The position numbers and the translations under genes were made by a program. A stretch of DNA of 64,000 bases from Acephala macrosclerotiorum. Taxonomy: Eukaryota; Ascomycota; Leotiomycetes; Helotiales; Mollisiaceae. The notes below the pieces were generated by a model that saw only the letters and a list, made by a program, of their open reading frames with translations, was not told the DNA's origin and did no database searches. Positions 1 to 9,960 of this stretch are shown piece by piece (positions within the stretch are counted from its first letter, which is position 1; each line of letters begins with the position of its first letter). Where the stretch lies: NCBI GenBank assembly GCA_014904845.1, contig MU119373.1, positions 54,808 to 118,807 on the forward strand, given 5' to 3'.

Positions 1-2
1 AC

Positions 3-272
3 TATGGCTACACTGCCAACAGCTTGCCTCCTTGGGACGACAAGATCACAGCATTGGTCGATGCCCTCAACGATGCGATCACCAACCCACAGCCAGATGG
101 CAACTTCACCGCCTACCTCAATTACGTTGACCCAGATCTGAGCCCTGCAGCTGCTGCTCAGGAGTACTACGGTGCCAGCACTTACGATAAGTTGTTGGGT
201 CTCAAGACAGAGTATGATCCTGCTTTCGTCTTCTGGAATCCTCAAGCTATCGGTAATGCGATAGCGTTGTGA
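3..272 (+). CDS. FAD-linked oxidase (berberine-bridge type), 3' end only
   Basis: The frame is open from base 3 to a TGA at 270-272 and gives about 89 residues. The 5' part lies outside the window. The end matches the C-terminal BBE (berberine-like) segment of FAD-dependent oxidases: YLNYVDPDL, then QEYYG, then KTEYDPAFVFWNPQAIG, which is the substrate-side lid and the conserved 'K..YDP..vF..pQ.I' closing motif. By family knowledge these are secreted or vacuolar flavoproteins that oxidise sugars, oligosaccharides or alcohols and release hydrogen peroxide. The flavin-attachment His and Cys are in the missing part, so substrate and covalent-flavin state cannot be judged. The first codons (YGYTANSLPPWDDK) are clearly inside the protein, so the ttg at 24 is not a start. 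Confidence 0.85.
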   Translation, partial: YGYTANSLPPWDDKITALVDALNDAITNPQPDGNFTAYLNYVDPDLSPAAAAQEYYGASTYDKLLGLKTEYDPAFVFWNPQAIGNAIAL

Positions 273-1148
273 TTCAACCTCTGATGAGTATTGTACTACA
301 AGATCTGCATCTAGTAGCGTAATTAAATGGGGTAATAAACTGGTATAATGGTGATGATGGCGTCGTTCCTGTGGTAACATGGCATACAGGTTGGGATTGA
401 AGGAGTTGCTGGATATGACGTAATTTTGGGTATTCATAGTGAAGGGAGCTTAATGAAGTAATCTGCACGCTGCAGCACACTCTCACTCGCATCTTGTTGA
501 TTTTGGGAATGCTTTTACCAGATCCTTGGCAAGTGCCAGACTTTCTTTTCGTTTCAAGACTTCACAGCCATGTCGAGGCAAGACCTGGACCTTGAATGGC
601 CACCTACTTTCTGGACAATCAATCGGTGATTTCTGACCTCGGAGGCAGTCTAGAGGAGGCGGGAAATGCGAAACAAACATACTTCAAAGTTCCAGGTTTC
701 TTTACAATCAATCTTTGCTTCCAAACCTATCTTGATAAAGTCCCTCGGAACTGGGAGCTTTCAAAGCCATTGCATCCCTCGCTCAATGCGCTTTGCCATC
801 TCTGACCGACACATCCCCTCCGACCAAGTGCAAACCGAAATGCTGCATCCTCACTCACTGAGCTAGCACAGAAGAAGCTTAGATCGGAACCCTAGAAAAG
901 TTGGAAATGCACCAGTCAAGGAGATGAGTCCGTCGTTCTTACCTGGCTAGTTCTGGTGTTGTGATTGGAGGATCTCTCGGACACCGCACGCTACGGGAAC
1001 ATCGCCTTCTTTGAATTCCATGACATCGATATCGATATGTGACCTCCTCCTTTCGTGAGACTTTGTGTCAATTTTTGATGAGCTGCAAGATCCCTTTTTG
1101 AATTGAAATTCTTGTGTCAAGGTCGTACAACCAATTATTTGACAGTAA
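273..1148. other. Intergenic, no supported gene
   Basis: Normal-composition DNA follows the oxidase. Only short ORFs without recognisable protein character are present (for example 596-805 on plus and 483-680 on minus). It ends at the transposon relic that starts at 1151. Confidence 0.5.
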
Positions 1149-1150
1149 TA

Positions 1151-2314
1151 AGTCCCTAGCCCCTAATCCCGGCCACTCTCCCCCCCCCATTCCGACTACC
1201 TCGCTTAGCTTACCGCTTTTACAACTTTCGCATTTTAAACTCACATTTTTTAATAACTTTCTTATAAATCAATTTCAAATTTTGTAAATCTCTTAAATCG
1301 ATTATAAAGCGCCGATATACTAAAAAAAATATTATATAAACTTTTAAAGCAATTGCAAATAAAGTATTTACTTAAAAAACTAATTTAAATTATAAAGTTT
1401 TAAGGTTTACTTTTTAAGACTGGGCCAATAGCTACATGTCTCATTAAAAAGTTGTAATATATTTTTAAAAGCTTATTTTAATTCAAAAAAAAAACGTTTA
1501 ACAAATTAAATTTTAATTTAAAAAAGTTTAAAATTTTATTTTATTTATTTGTAAATTAAATATTTCGTTTAATATATATTAATTATTCGAGAAAACGCTA
1601 TTAAAATAAAAAGACAATAAATATAAAACTTTTTAAAAAGAAATTTTATTTTTAAAATTAAAAAGCAATTTAAAATAAATTTTACTCGTATTAATAATAT
1701 TTTATTAAATAAAATTAAAACTATTAAACTATTAAATCGCTAGAATATAAACGAAACTAATATTATAAAAAGTCAAAAAAGTAATAGTTTAATTATTAAA
1801 AGTATAAATCGATATTTTATTTAAAAAAAAAAATTTAAATTTAAATTTTAAATTTTATTTATACCTTGGAAAACTTTTAAAAAATCGAAAAATTTATATT
1901 TATAAATCGAAATAATTATTCGATTAAACGAAATTTATTTTTTTAACTCGTTAATAATTTTTTAAAAAAATTATTAAAAAATTTAATAAAAAGAATTATA
2001 TTTTAATATAATTAAAACTTCGAATTAAACAGCTAAAAACTAAATTAAAGCAATTAGCCTCGAAGAAAAAGCGTAAAGTTTAAACTAGTTTAAATTTTAA
2101 GTTTATAATTATTAAAATTATTAAATAAATTTAAATTAAAACAAAAAACTGTAAAATTGAAAAAAACGATTTTAATATATTTATAGATTTTATTAGTATA
2201 GGCGATTGTATAAAAGTTGAAAAGTTATAAAGTTATTAAAGTTTTAAGTAGGTGGGTAATATTTAAGCGAGGTGGCCGAAATGGAAAAGTAGCCGGGATT
2301 AGAGACTAGGGACT
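1151..2314. mobile_element. RIP-degraded Fot1/pogo-like DNA transposon relic
   Basis: The ends are inverted copies of one another. The left end begins AGTCCCTAGCCCCTAATCCC and the right end, reverse-complemented, begins AGTCCCTAGTCTCTAATCCC. Weaker similarity, including the CTCGCTTA motif, continues for about 60 bp. TA dinucleotides flank both ends (1149-1150 and 2315-2316), the target-site duplication of Tc1/mariner-superfamily elements. The AGTC-type terminus and GC-rich repeat resemble Fot1/pogo elements. The interior is extremely AT-rich and has no ORF. Near 2035-2080 the plus strand still reads roughly KLKQLASKKKRKV, like the basic tail of Fot1 transposases. At about 1.16 kb it is shorter than typical 1.8-1.9 kb Fot1 elements, so it is probably internally deleted. 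Superfamily is fairly sure; family is inference. Confidence 0.72.
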
Positions 2315-2593
2315 TATTTCATCTCTTACCATTATAGCGCACTTAAACCCTGTTCTTACACGTTATCTCTCTTCCTTTTCAAAAAGTGGTAAGCTTTCAA
2401 TCTTTCACTAAGTATTTTGAGAGGTAACGGCTTCACGGCGGGTGGTACGCCATGCGGGAGCCAAGGAGTTAGTGCCTCGGTGGTACCTTGTACGACTTTC
2501 TTTATTACCCCTTATTTCCATTTTCTTATTTTTATTGTGCACTGGTCTTTCTGCCCTCCTTTAACTTTCTACTATTCTAAAATATTGTTCGCG

Positions 2594-4603
2594 ATGGACG
2601 CCCGGGATGCGGAGAGCAAGCACCTAGATATCGCAACTTCCCGATTTAGCAGTATGCCCCTGCAAGTCTTCCTTTCGTCCTGCTCAAATTGACGGACTGA
2701 TAGCAGCAAATGGCTCTCTTCGCGATGCCCCTGCCCTCGCCGATGATGCCCAAGATGCAGCAAATGACTTTGATATGGAGGGATTGTCGTTGTACGAGAA
2801 GAAGTCCTTGCTGATACAGCGGGAGCTAGATGGCATGGGCGTGGGTAGATATCAGTCGTACATTTGGTCATTATGCGGCCTGGGATACTTCTTAGATCTG
2901 CTATGGGCGCAAGCTTTTGGACTGATAGCTACGCCGTTGCAGAAGGAGCTTGGGTTCAGTGGTATGTTGGATGTCCCAAATTGCCGTATCAATCAAAACT
3001 ACATGCCACATTTTTCTGACAACTTCCAGATGGACAGCTTGGAAACATCTTCACCACGTTTAGCTCGGGACTGACAGCAGGCGCTTTTGTCTGGGGTGTG
3101 CTGGTAGACATCATTGGTAGCCAGATCCCCACCTCCATGCCCCACATGGCTGACGAGCATCAGGACGACGTTGGGCATTTAATGGCACCGTCCTCATAAC
3201 TTGTATCTTCGGAATCTGTCTTGGTGCGCCGAATACCTACAATGCAGTCCTTGTCCTGACGGCATTCAACGGTTTTGGCATCGGAGAAAACATTCCCATC
3301 GACACGACCATTTACCTCGAGTTTTTGCCCAAGGTACTTCCATCCCTCTCCACTCTGTATAGAAGTCTCGGCCTCTACTGACTCTGTATCATTCTGTCAG
3401 AACCGAAGATTCCTCCTCGCGCTGCTCTCAATATTTCAACCTCTCGGCGTGATGGTCTGCTCCGGTATCGCATACGGCTTCATCCCAAAATACTCCTGCG
3501 CCTCCGACCTTCCCTCCTGCCACTTTTCGACTCTGGCGCCTGGAGCCCCGTGCTGTACCAAGGCATCAAATTACGGATGGAGATATCTGATGTTCACACT
3601 CGGCGCGATATCACTCTTCGTGTTCTTCCTGAGATTCGTTGTCTTCACGTTCCAAGAGAGTCCGAAATACCTTCTCAGCAAGGGTAAGGATGAGCAAGCA
3701 TTGAAAGTCTTAGAGAATGTTGCCAAGACGAATTCAAGGGTGTCAAGGGTCACGATGCAGAGGTTCGCTGAGCTTGGCAGGGGACATGGACAAGATGTGC
3801 GATCGAGTTCAGAATCTTCGGCTGAAGCGGGAACATCCATGATCCGAGGAGGAGGAAATGTCGTGGCACCGAAAGAATTTATGGATGCACCCATGAAGAG
3901 CATCAAGCGAGAACTCGAGAGAGTTAGTGTTTTGTTCTCGACTCCAACCTTAGCAAGACTCACCATCCTGGTATGGATCACGTATGCCTTCGACTACTGG
4001 GGATTTTCTATTGCTGGTAAGCGAGCCCCTATTTTTACGACGCCGCACTTTCTCCTCTCCTTTGAATTCGAGACCGAACTGATACGAAACAGGTTCATTC
4101 CTTCCTACAATTCTTGCCAGAAAGAACTCTTCAATTAACGTCTCTATATCAGAAACGTACCGGGACTATATTATCATCTGCACCCCCCGGCCGGTCGGCG
4201 TCGCTCTCGGCGCACTTCTCATCCAAGTCCCCCGCGCGGACGAAAATATGCCATGTTCATCTCCTCTCTCCTCATGGCCATCTCGCTCTTCCTTTTCGCA
4301 GCAGTGAATACCCAAGCTTCGAACGTGGGTTTGAATACCATGGAATACTTCTTCCAGAGCATGTTCAATGCGATTCTTTATGGATGGACACCTGAAGCGT
4401 TTCCTGCCTCGGTGAGAGGCACGGCATTGGGGATTGCAAGTTTATGGGGAAGGCTGTTTTCGATTTTCTCTCCGCTGATAGCGGCGCATTTGTTGGAGAG
4501 GTGTTTGAATGGACCATTGTATTTAGCCGGGGTGGGGGTGTTAGTTTGTTGCGTGGCTATTTTGAGGTTGCCGAGTAATGCGATGGTCGGTGAGAAGGAC
4601 TGA
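2594..4603 (+). CDS. SVOP-like MFS transporter, frame interrupted near 4235
   Basis: The six-exon model is 2594-2651, 2704-2961, 3030-3116, 3164-3333, 3401-4016 and 4093-4603. All introns are GT-AG and the phases agree. The product is a plasma- or organelle-membrane major facilitator of the sugar-transporter/SVOP-like group. Visible family features are GRYQSYIWSLCGLGYFLDL at the first membrane helix, the FNGFGIGENIPIDTTIYLEF helix, a long charged central loop (about residues 270-330), and WTPEAFPASVRGTALGIASL in the C-terminal half. Substrate is unknown. In the last exon the frame changes at about 4231-4238: upstream reads ALLIQVPR and downstream reads GRKYAMFISSLLMAISLF, but one shifted frame joins them. 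A 2-bp CG expansion in CGCGCGG would explain it. The gene is therefore either a recent pseudogene or carries a sequence error. Confidence 0.78.
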
Positions 4604-4911
4604 TACATGCGAAGTCATGCTGAAAGGGGGGTAAGGTCTTTGAATGTTCCGTATTGAACAGGACATTTGAAAGATTACGATGTGAATGACTTGGTGTATA
4701 ATAAAGTGCAGAAGAGGAACACAATAACGACCTGTGTAAAAGTCACCCGCAAATACAAACAGGCAATAGAAAGATGGAAGGAAAAAAGCTACAAAAGCAC
4801 GATGCTCTAAATTAAAAGTACATTAATACCATGCTGAAACATGATCGATTACGATTCTTCCCACGCCGCCGTGCTCAAATAACCCAACAGTTTCAAGCAA
4901 CCGTTAATCTC
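4604..4911. other. Intergenic between convergent genes
   Basis: About 300 bp of 3' flanking sequence lies between the transporter (plus) and the small minus-strand gene ending at 4912. It includes the AATAAA-like text TATAATAAAGTG near 4696, a plausible poly(A) signal for the transporter. Nothing else is recognised. Confidence 0.4.
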
Positions 4912-5187
4912 TCAGAAAAATGGCATTGGATCGCCAAACGCCCCACTTCCAAATCTTGCTTTGTGCTGTTCCCAATGCCCCCTTCTCTCGTTCTGAAGTG
5001 CCTTCTCCCTACATCTCGGCCGACCACAAGTACCGACATTCCTCGTGCCGACGTAGAGCTTGAACGTTCATATAGAGTATGGAGGGCGGTGGTACGAGCA
5101 TCTAACTTTAGGGTTTTCTAGTTCGTATTCCGGATTGGCGACTTCTCCACAGCAGTCATCGTAGACTCTTTGGACGCAGTTGCACAT
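4912..5187 (-). pseudogene. Small Cys-rich protein gene with one in-frame TGA
   Basis: Reading the minus strand from ATG 5187-5185 gives MCNCVQRVYDDCCGEV and so on for 39 residues, then TGA (5070-5068), then 51 more open residues in the same frame to TGA at 4914-4912. The downstream half is clearly protein-like: LYVGTRNVGTCGRPRC, RRGHWEQHKARFG and GAFGDPMPFF. It resembles, from memory, uncharacterised short fungal proteins that pair an N-terminal CxC...CC part with a C-terminal CGRxxC part. Function is unknown. The best candidate short intron around the stop (37 nt) breaks the frame, so splicing does not rescue it. A CGA-to-TGA transition is the simplest explanation. In-frame upstream ATGs (to 5358) exist, but the start at 5187 precedes the Cys-rich part directly. 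Confidence 0.5.
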
Positions 5188-7471
5188 TTTGATGTGGATG
5201 GTGCTTGATTGAAAGTTGTTCGGATTCGGAACAGGTTGTTTGATGTTGTGGGATTGATATTGCGCCTTATTCATTCTGGAGTATGTGTTGATTGTTCTGA
5301 TGAGACAGAAGGATGAAGAAATCATTTGGTAAGAAGGTGCTTGTATTTTATAGACCATTAATGAGTGCTTTAAGGATTAAGTTATTAAATGTAACGCTGG
5401 TGAGAATCAAGCCCGTAGTTCAGTGTGATGAATAAACCTCGACGCCAGGATTCAGGAGTTTCAATATCCCCTCTTCTCTAGGACATTCTGGAGGTGAGAA
5501 TATGTGAATGTCCCATAATAGGTGGGCTATTAGTATGACAGCAATGATGCTACAATGGCTTCATAAAAGCGACTTACCCATTCCCAGTGTTCACGAAATT
5601 TGACTGCCTACCAATTGCGCAGCGTTTTGACCCCCATTGTAAAATAATAGTAATGTGATCTTATATCTATGCTTATAATTTCTCTAGTGATCTATGACAG
5701 AATGTCGCTCAATGACCAAGAATGATCAGGACCTTGCGGTTATCCATGCTATGAATGTGTATGCCAAGAGGAACTCTGATGAAACGTATTTTCGAAGAAA
5801 AGACGAAGCTCACACGGAATTCATGTCTCAGAGATGCAGGGACATTGTGCCTGCGGCTAAAATGGCCAGAAATCCGAGTCAAGATCTAGACCTTTTGTTA
5901 GAACCCGAAATTTCAAAGTCAGAGTGTGTATTTGGTAACTAAAAAGTCTTAGAAACCGTGGTGCATTCAGAAATTACGCAAAGGGGATATATAGAGATTT
6001 GCGGCAGATACGTGTTCCTAACCGAACCCTCCTCTCCGTCCGAAACTTTTGAAGTTGAGTCTCACTAGAGCGAAGGAGTTCGCCCAGCGGCTATAGTGGT
6101 ACGGTGCCTTTTACTCTCTCGAAGATTCATGGCATCGAAACTGCAACATTACCAGACTGAAAGGATTCACACCAAAGTCCAGGGGCCCAAAGTCCTTAAT
6201 GTTTCAGACTTGGCTGTACTTTCTGATTACTTGGTCTTGTGAAGCCAAGCATCGGCACAAAGGAAGAGAAATTCAGGCACATCGGGTAGGTAGGGCTAGG
6301 AGGCTGAGAACAATGCTGAACTGGGAAGGTAAAAGATGACAAGTGCAGGTTTTGGCTTGCTGATCCGTGACATTATGATACATGACAGCAAATCAATCAT
6401 TATGTACCCAGATGTAGAAACTGGGGATGCACGTTCTACGTGGATGGCTAGAAGTGCTAAGGAAACAAGTGGATAGATCAAGTCACGTGAAACATTGTGA
6501 ACAAGGTTTGGAACATCCACTAGAAGCTTAATGGATGACTGCAACACAAAAGGGAAGAAATATCGTGGATTTCCAGTGATCTAAGATTACATTCCAAGTT
6601 CCCGAGATCAAAACCAGGGTGTCGTGGATAGAAGTGTCACGTGAGTTAGATGAGAAGCAGCTCTCAATGTCCCTCAAGTGTAGGAATCTTAGGGAGAAAT
6701 TAAGAGGCTTAAACTTCGAGCACTCATATATATTGCTAAGACGGTAAGACAATGAAACAGCTTAAGGTGATGAGTGATAGGCGGCTGACCCAACATGGAG
6801 GAAGCCATTTCCAGGTCGCTGAACATCCGACGACACTCGGTCGTTCTGAGACGCATCTGCAATGAGTGAAGGCAAATTTAAATGGATCTAGGTTGTTCAT
6901 CTGAAGATTTGCTCCCTTGATGTTTCTCCACTCTAACAAAAATCATCGTACCAGCCGTCCTCGTCCCACTAGCTACAGTGGAGGATTCGCCATGTCAGTT
7001 CTTGACATGTACGGATCAACGACACGGGACGGATAGGACAGCGGCGCAAATCCAACAAGATCACTGGTTCTTGCCAGATTCAGCACCGGTGAAGGCATTC
7101 AAATCGCTGTACGTGGGCTTCGCGTGAAAAATCCTACTTGAAGCAGCGAGGACAGAGAGAGAGGTATAAGGACGCCGCCTCGCCCATCTTCCTCTTTCTC
7201 CTTCTCTTCCCTTCTTCACCTCTTGCCATTCCATGCAGCAGACATATTCGCGATCTCTGATCTATCACCAGATAACACTCCTCTAGAAATATTCGAAAGG
7301 AACAAGGTGAATCCTCTCATCAGAACCTTCGTCTCGGGTCGGGCTCGAATCCCCCGAACTGCCAGCCACCGTTCGAATAGAGTCGTGAAAAGCAGACGCT
7401 GATGATTTTCGCAAGAAAGCTACCTCGCTTAATCAATCCGTCCCAATCGGTCGCGATTTGAAGTTCTCGCG
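5188..7471. other. Gene-poor stretch
   Basis: No gene is supported here. The ORF at 5694-5942 (82 codons, plus) has no recognisable motif and is listed only as a weak candidate. Two GTCACGTG sites lie at 6482-6489 and 6636-6643. From about 7080 the sequence is related to that at about 9385 onward and forms the 5' leader of the microgene at 7472, with a CT-rich tract at 7180-7230. Confidence 0.45.
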
Positions 7472-7700
7472 ATGTCGAACCACCACTTGATGCTCAACTT
7501 CGCCTCGGATGATGGAGGAGACACCTCGTCTCAACCACAACCACAACCTCAACCAGTTGATACTGTGAGTGCACACTTGATGCGCCCGCATTATGAATGC
7601 GAAAGCAAAATATTAATTTGAGAAACAATGCTGACCATTTTGTTTTGTGGTAGGATTACGGCAATTGATGTTGTCGTTTGGAATGCGTTGTGTTGCAAAG
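7080..7700 (+). repeat. Diverged segmental duplication, copy A
   Basis: This unit can be aligned by eye to 9385-9960. Shared landmarks in the same order are a CTTGAAGCAGCGA stretch, GGTATAAGGACG, a CT-rich tract, TTGAAGTTCTCGCGATG at the start codon, GTTGATACTGTGAGTGCRC at the splice donor, and GATTAYGGSAATTGA after the acceptor. Outer borders are approximate. Divergence is substantial, so the duplication is not recent. Confidence 0.65.
7472..7668 (+). CDS. Two-exon microgene, 35-residue peptide (copy A)
   Basis: Exon 1 is 7472-7564, the intron is 7565-7653 (GTGAGT...TAG), and exon 2 is 7654-7668. The product has 35 residues: an N-terminal part starting MSNHHLMLNFASDDGGD, a QPQPQPQP tract, and the end VDTDYGN. 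The same exon break, the same four-residue second exon and the same stop are found in the copy at 9730. That conservation, plus synonymous or conservative differences, argues for selection on the peptide or splice site. There is no signal peptide, membrane segment or known domain, and I do not recognise the family. The start has good context (TCGCGATG) inside a block conserved between copies. The alternative is that both are 5' fragments of a longer gene that decayed, but the shared TGA argues against a simple truncation. Confidence 0.45.
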
Positions 7701-9729
7701 GGGGTCGAAGGTACGTTGATCCGTTCGCTTTTCGGATGCCTAGATTTGTTTTGAGATTCGTCACACACCCATGGAACGACGCGGGCGAAGCAGACAGTGG
7801 GGTGTCTGTAAGCAAAGGTGCTTTTCCAATTGGCTTCTCATACACACACGTTGAGAGATGGCCAATCATAAATGAGCACGCCTGAAATAGCAAGCCTCTA
7901 CAACTGCACTGGTGTCTGTGTAGCCGTACGCGATGGCTCGCATGCCCTGGTGAAAAAAGTATAAAAGTCAAACGGCTCGTCTCACGGAAACCACAAGAGA
8001 GGAGGGCATTTTAGGTCGCACGTGTTCAACTTTAAAAAGACTACATGCTAACCGCGCCATAGCACTATCGGTGCAACGTAGCTCGAGATGTCTTCCACAA
8101 TTATTTCGATTGGTGCGCATCCCAATTGAAATCGACCGAGGTCTCTACCGATATTTATAACGCACGTGACGGATAACTTTCACCAGGCTCTCGACCCTGT
8201 TCATTAGTTACAGCAAGGCAATGAATCTGATCGAATGCATGGGGCCTGAGGGATGCGATTTAGCTTATGAGTTACTATGATATGAAATGAAATTTATTTG
8301 ATTGGGCACAATTCTATACACGATGACTTGCTTGTCAACACATGGCCATTTTCCGAAAAAGTGACGTACCCAAGTACCAAAACTCAGGGACACTCAAAGC
8401 GATCTAAGACTGTGATCCTGACAGCTACAAAACCAATTTGATTGAGTTCTGAAGATGTGGTTTCTGGATTTTTCGAAAAGTATTTGTAGTCTCAGGACAA
8501 TACAGATGATGTCGTTCGGATATCGCATTGTTTAATGTTCGCCTACACCATATCTCGATCCCGAGCAACCAAAATTTCCAGCCACGATGTCCCAGCCTAC
8601 GATAATAATCAGCAGTACTCTTGAAAGCTGGCGCGAAGGCAATGCAAATATCAATATAATCTTACAAACGCTACTCAAATAAATATCCTTGGACTCCCCA
8701 GATCACCGTAATAGCTGGTTCCCCTCCTTGCTCGCTGTCGCTCACAGTCGGCATAAGCAAGTGTCACTAATCAATTTTGTTTGAGGTTCTTTACCAAATT
8801 TAAAACTATCAGAAACCTTGAATTCTAGCCGCTAAAATCGCACTCAAAAATGCATACGCATATAGTAAAAACAGATACTATGATATTGTTCAAGCTCTGG
8901 TTTCACGTCTTATTGTTCCTCAAGTTCGGGGACAATCGAGGGACTCTACTCCGTGTTATTTGATCTATAAATAACGAGACAAGAATTAAACTTCGATCCT
9001 CTAGCTTTTTCATACTTAGGATACGTTGACAGAACGTTTCCTAGCTGCCACTCCGGTATCTGAAGCCTATTGAATCACGTGACACAGACAGGTATTCAAG
9101 CTCTGGACCTGAGATCGGACGTTATCCGAGATGCCCAGGTTGATGGAATCGAGTTTCTGCGAATCGTTGAGCAGCGGAGGGCAGAGAATGGATATTTTCT
9201 TCAAGATTGGACGAGTTACATCCGCGCCATTGGCAAGTCATAACGGACTCTTTCCGCCCCGTTTGTCTGAGTTGTGAGCATGTGTGAGGAGGATTCGTTA
9301 TTGGAACTGCCCACCCAGTCTCCTCACGTAGAACAGCGATGAGTATACCACTTCCTGATTGGCACTCACCCAATTCGGCATCGGTGAGGGGGAGATTTTG
9401 GTGTTGTTGCAAGTGTCCTCGGGTGTTGTTCTTGAAGCAGCGACGACTAGGAAAGGTATAAGGACGTTCCCATTCCTCTTCTCCTGCCTTCTTCGTCCTT
9501 CCCTCTCCCCCAAACAAACTCAAAGTCCCACAGTATCGAGTTCTTCAACATCAGTTCAATCTGAAGCAATCAAAGTAAGTGAAAGTAACCTCGAATCCAC
9601 CTCCCAGGAGAAAAAATATGGTAATAAGCAATATAGAGAAACCAAGACACAAAAAATTGACGTTCCAGCACAGACACCCAGCTCGCTAAACAATAAATTC
9701 CTCATCGGTCACAAATTGAAGTTCTCGCG
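7669..9729. other. Spacer between the two microgene copies
   Basis: No gene is supported. The minus-strand ORF 9122-9523 overlaps the promoter and leader side of copy B and shows no domain. CACGTGAC sites lie at 8163-8170 and 9076-9083. From about 9385 onward the sequence belongs to duplication copy B. Confidence 0.4.
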
Positions 9730-9960
9730 ATGTTCAGCCACCACTTGGGAGTGAACCACGCCTCGGATGAAGGAGGAGAGGTCGAGTCAACGCAACCACG
9801 TCCACAACCACATCCTGTTGATACTGTGAGTGCGCCACTTGATGCGCCACATTTTTATATCAAATGCTGTTTATTTATTTGGCACTTGTTGCTAATGATG
9901 GGAATTATATAGGATTATGGGAATTGATGTCGTGGTGGAGAATGTGTTGTTGCAGTCGAG
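9385..9960 (+). repeat. Diverged segmental duplication, copy B
   Basis: Partner of 7080-7700, in direct orientation about 2.3 kb downstream. It shares the leader landmarks, the start-codon block, the splice donor and acceptor surroundings, and part of the 3' flank. Borders are approximate because similarity fades gradually. Confidence 0.65.
9730..9927 (+). CDS. Two-exon microgene, 36-residue peptide (copy B)
   Basis: Exon 1 is 9730-9825, the intron is 9826-9912 (GTGAGT...TAG), and exon 2 is 9913-9927. The 36-residue product begins MFSHHLGVNHASDEGGE, has a Q/R/H-P repeat, and ends PVDTDYGN. Compared with copy A, the HHL, NxASD(D/E)GG, QP-repeat and VDT|DYGN segments are kept while the intron has diverged strongly. 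The splice junction falls at the identical codon. No family is recognised. A possible 5'-UTR intron (GTAAGTGAAAG near 9573) precedes it. Confidence 0.45.

Noticed and set aside
5068..5070. TGA in the Cys-rich gene as selenocysteine
   Set aside because: Filamentous ascomycetes are not known to have selenocysteine machinery and no SECIS-like context was sought or seen; nonsense mutation is simpler.
7340..7356. GCTCGAATCCCCCG as a tRNA T-loop
   Set aside because: No matching acceptor, D or anticodon arms around it.
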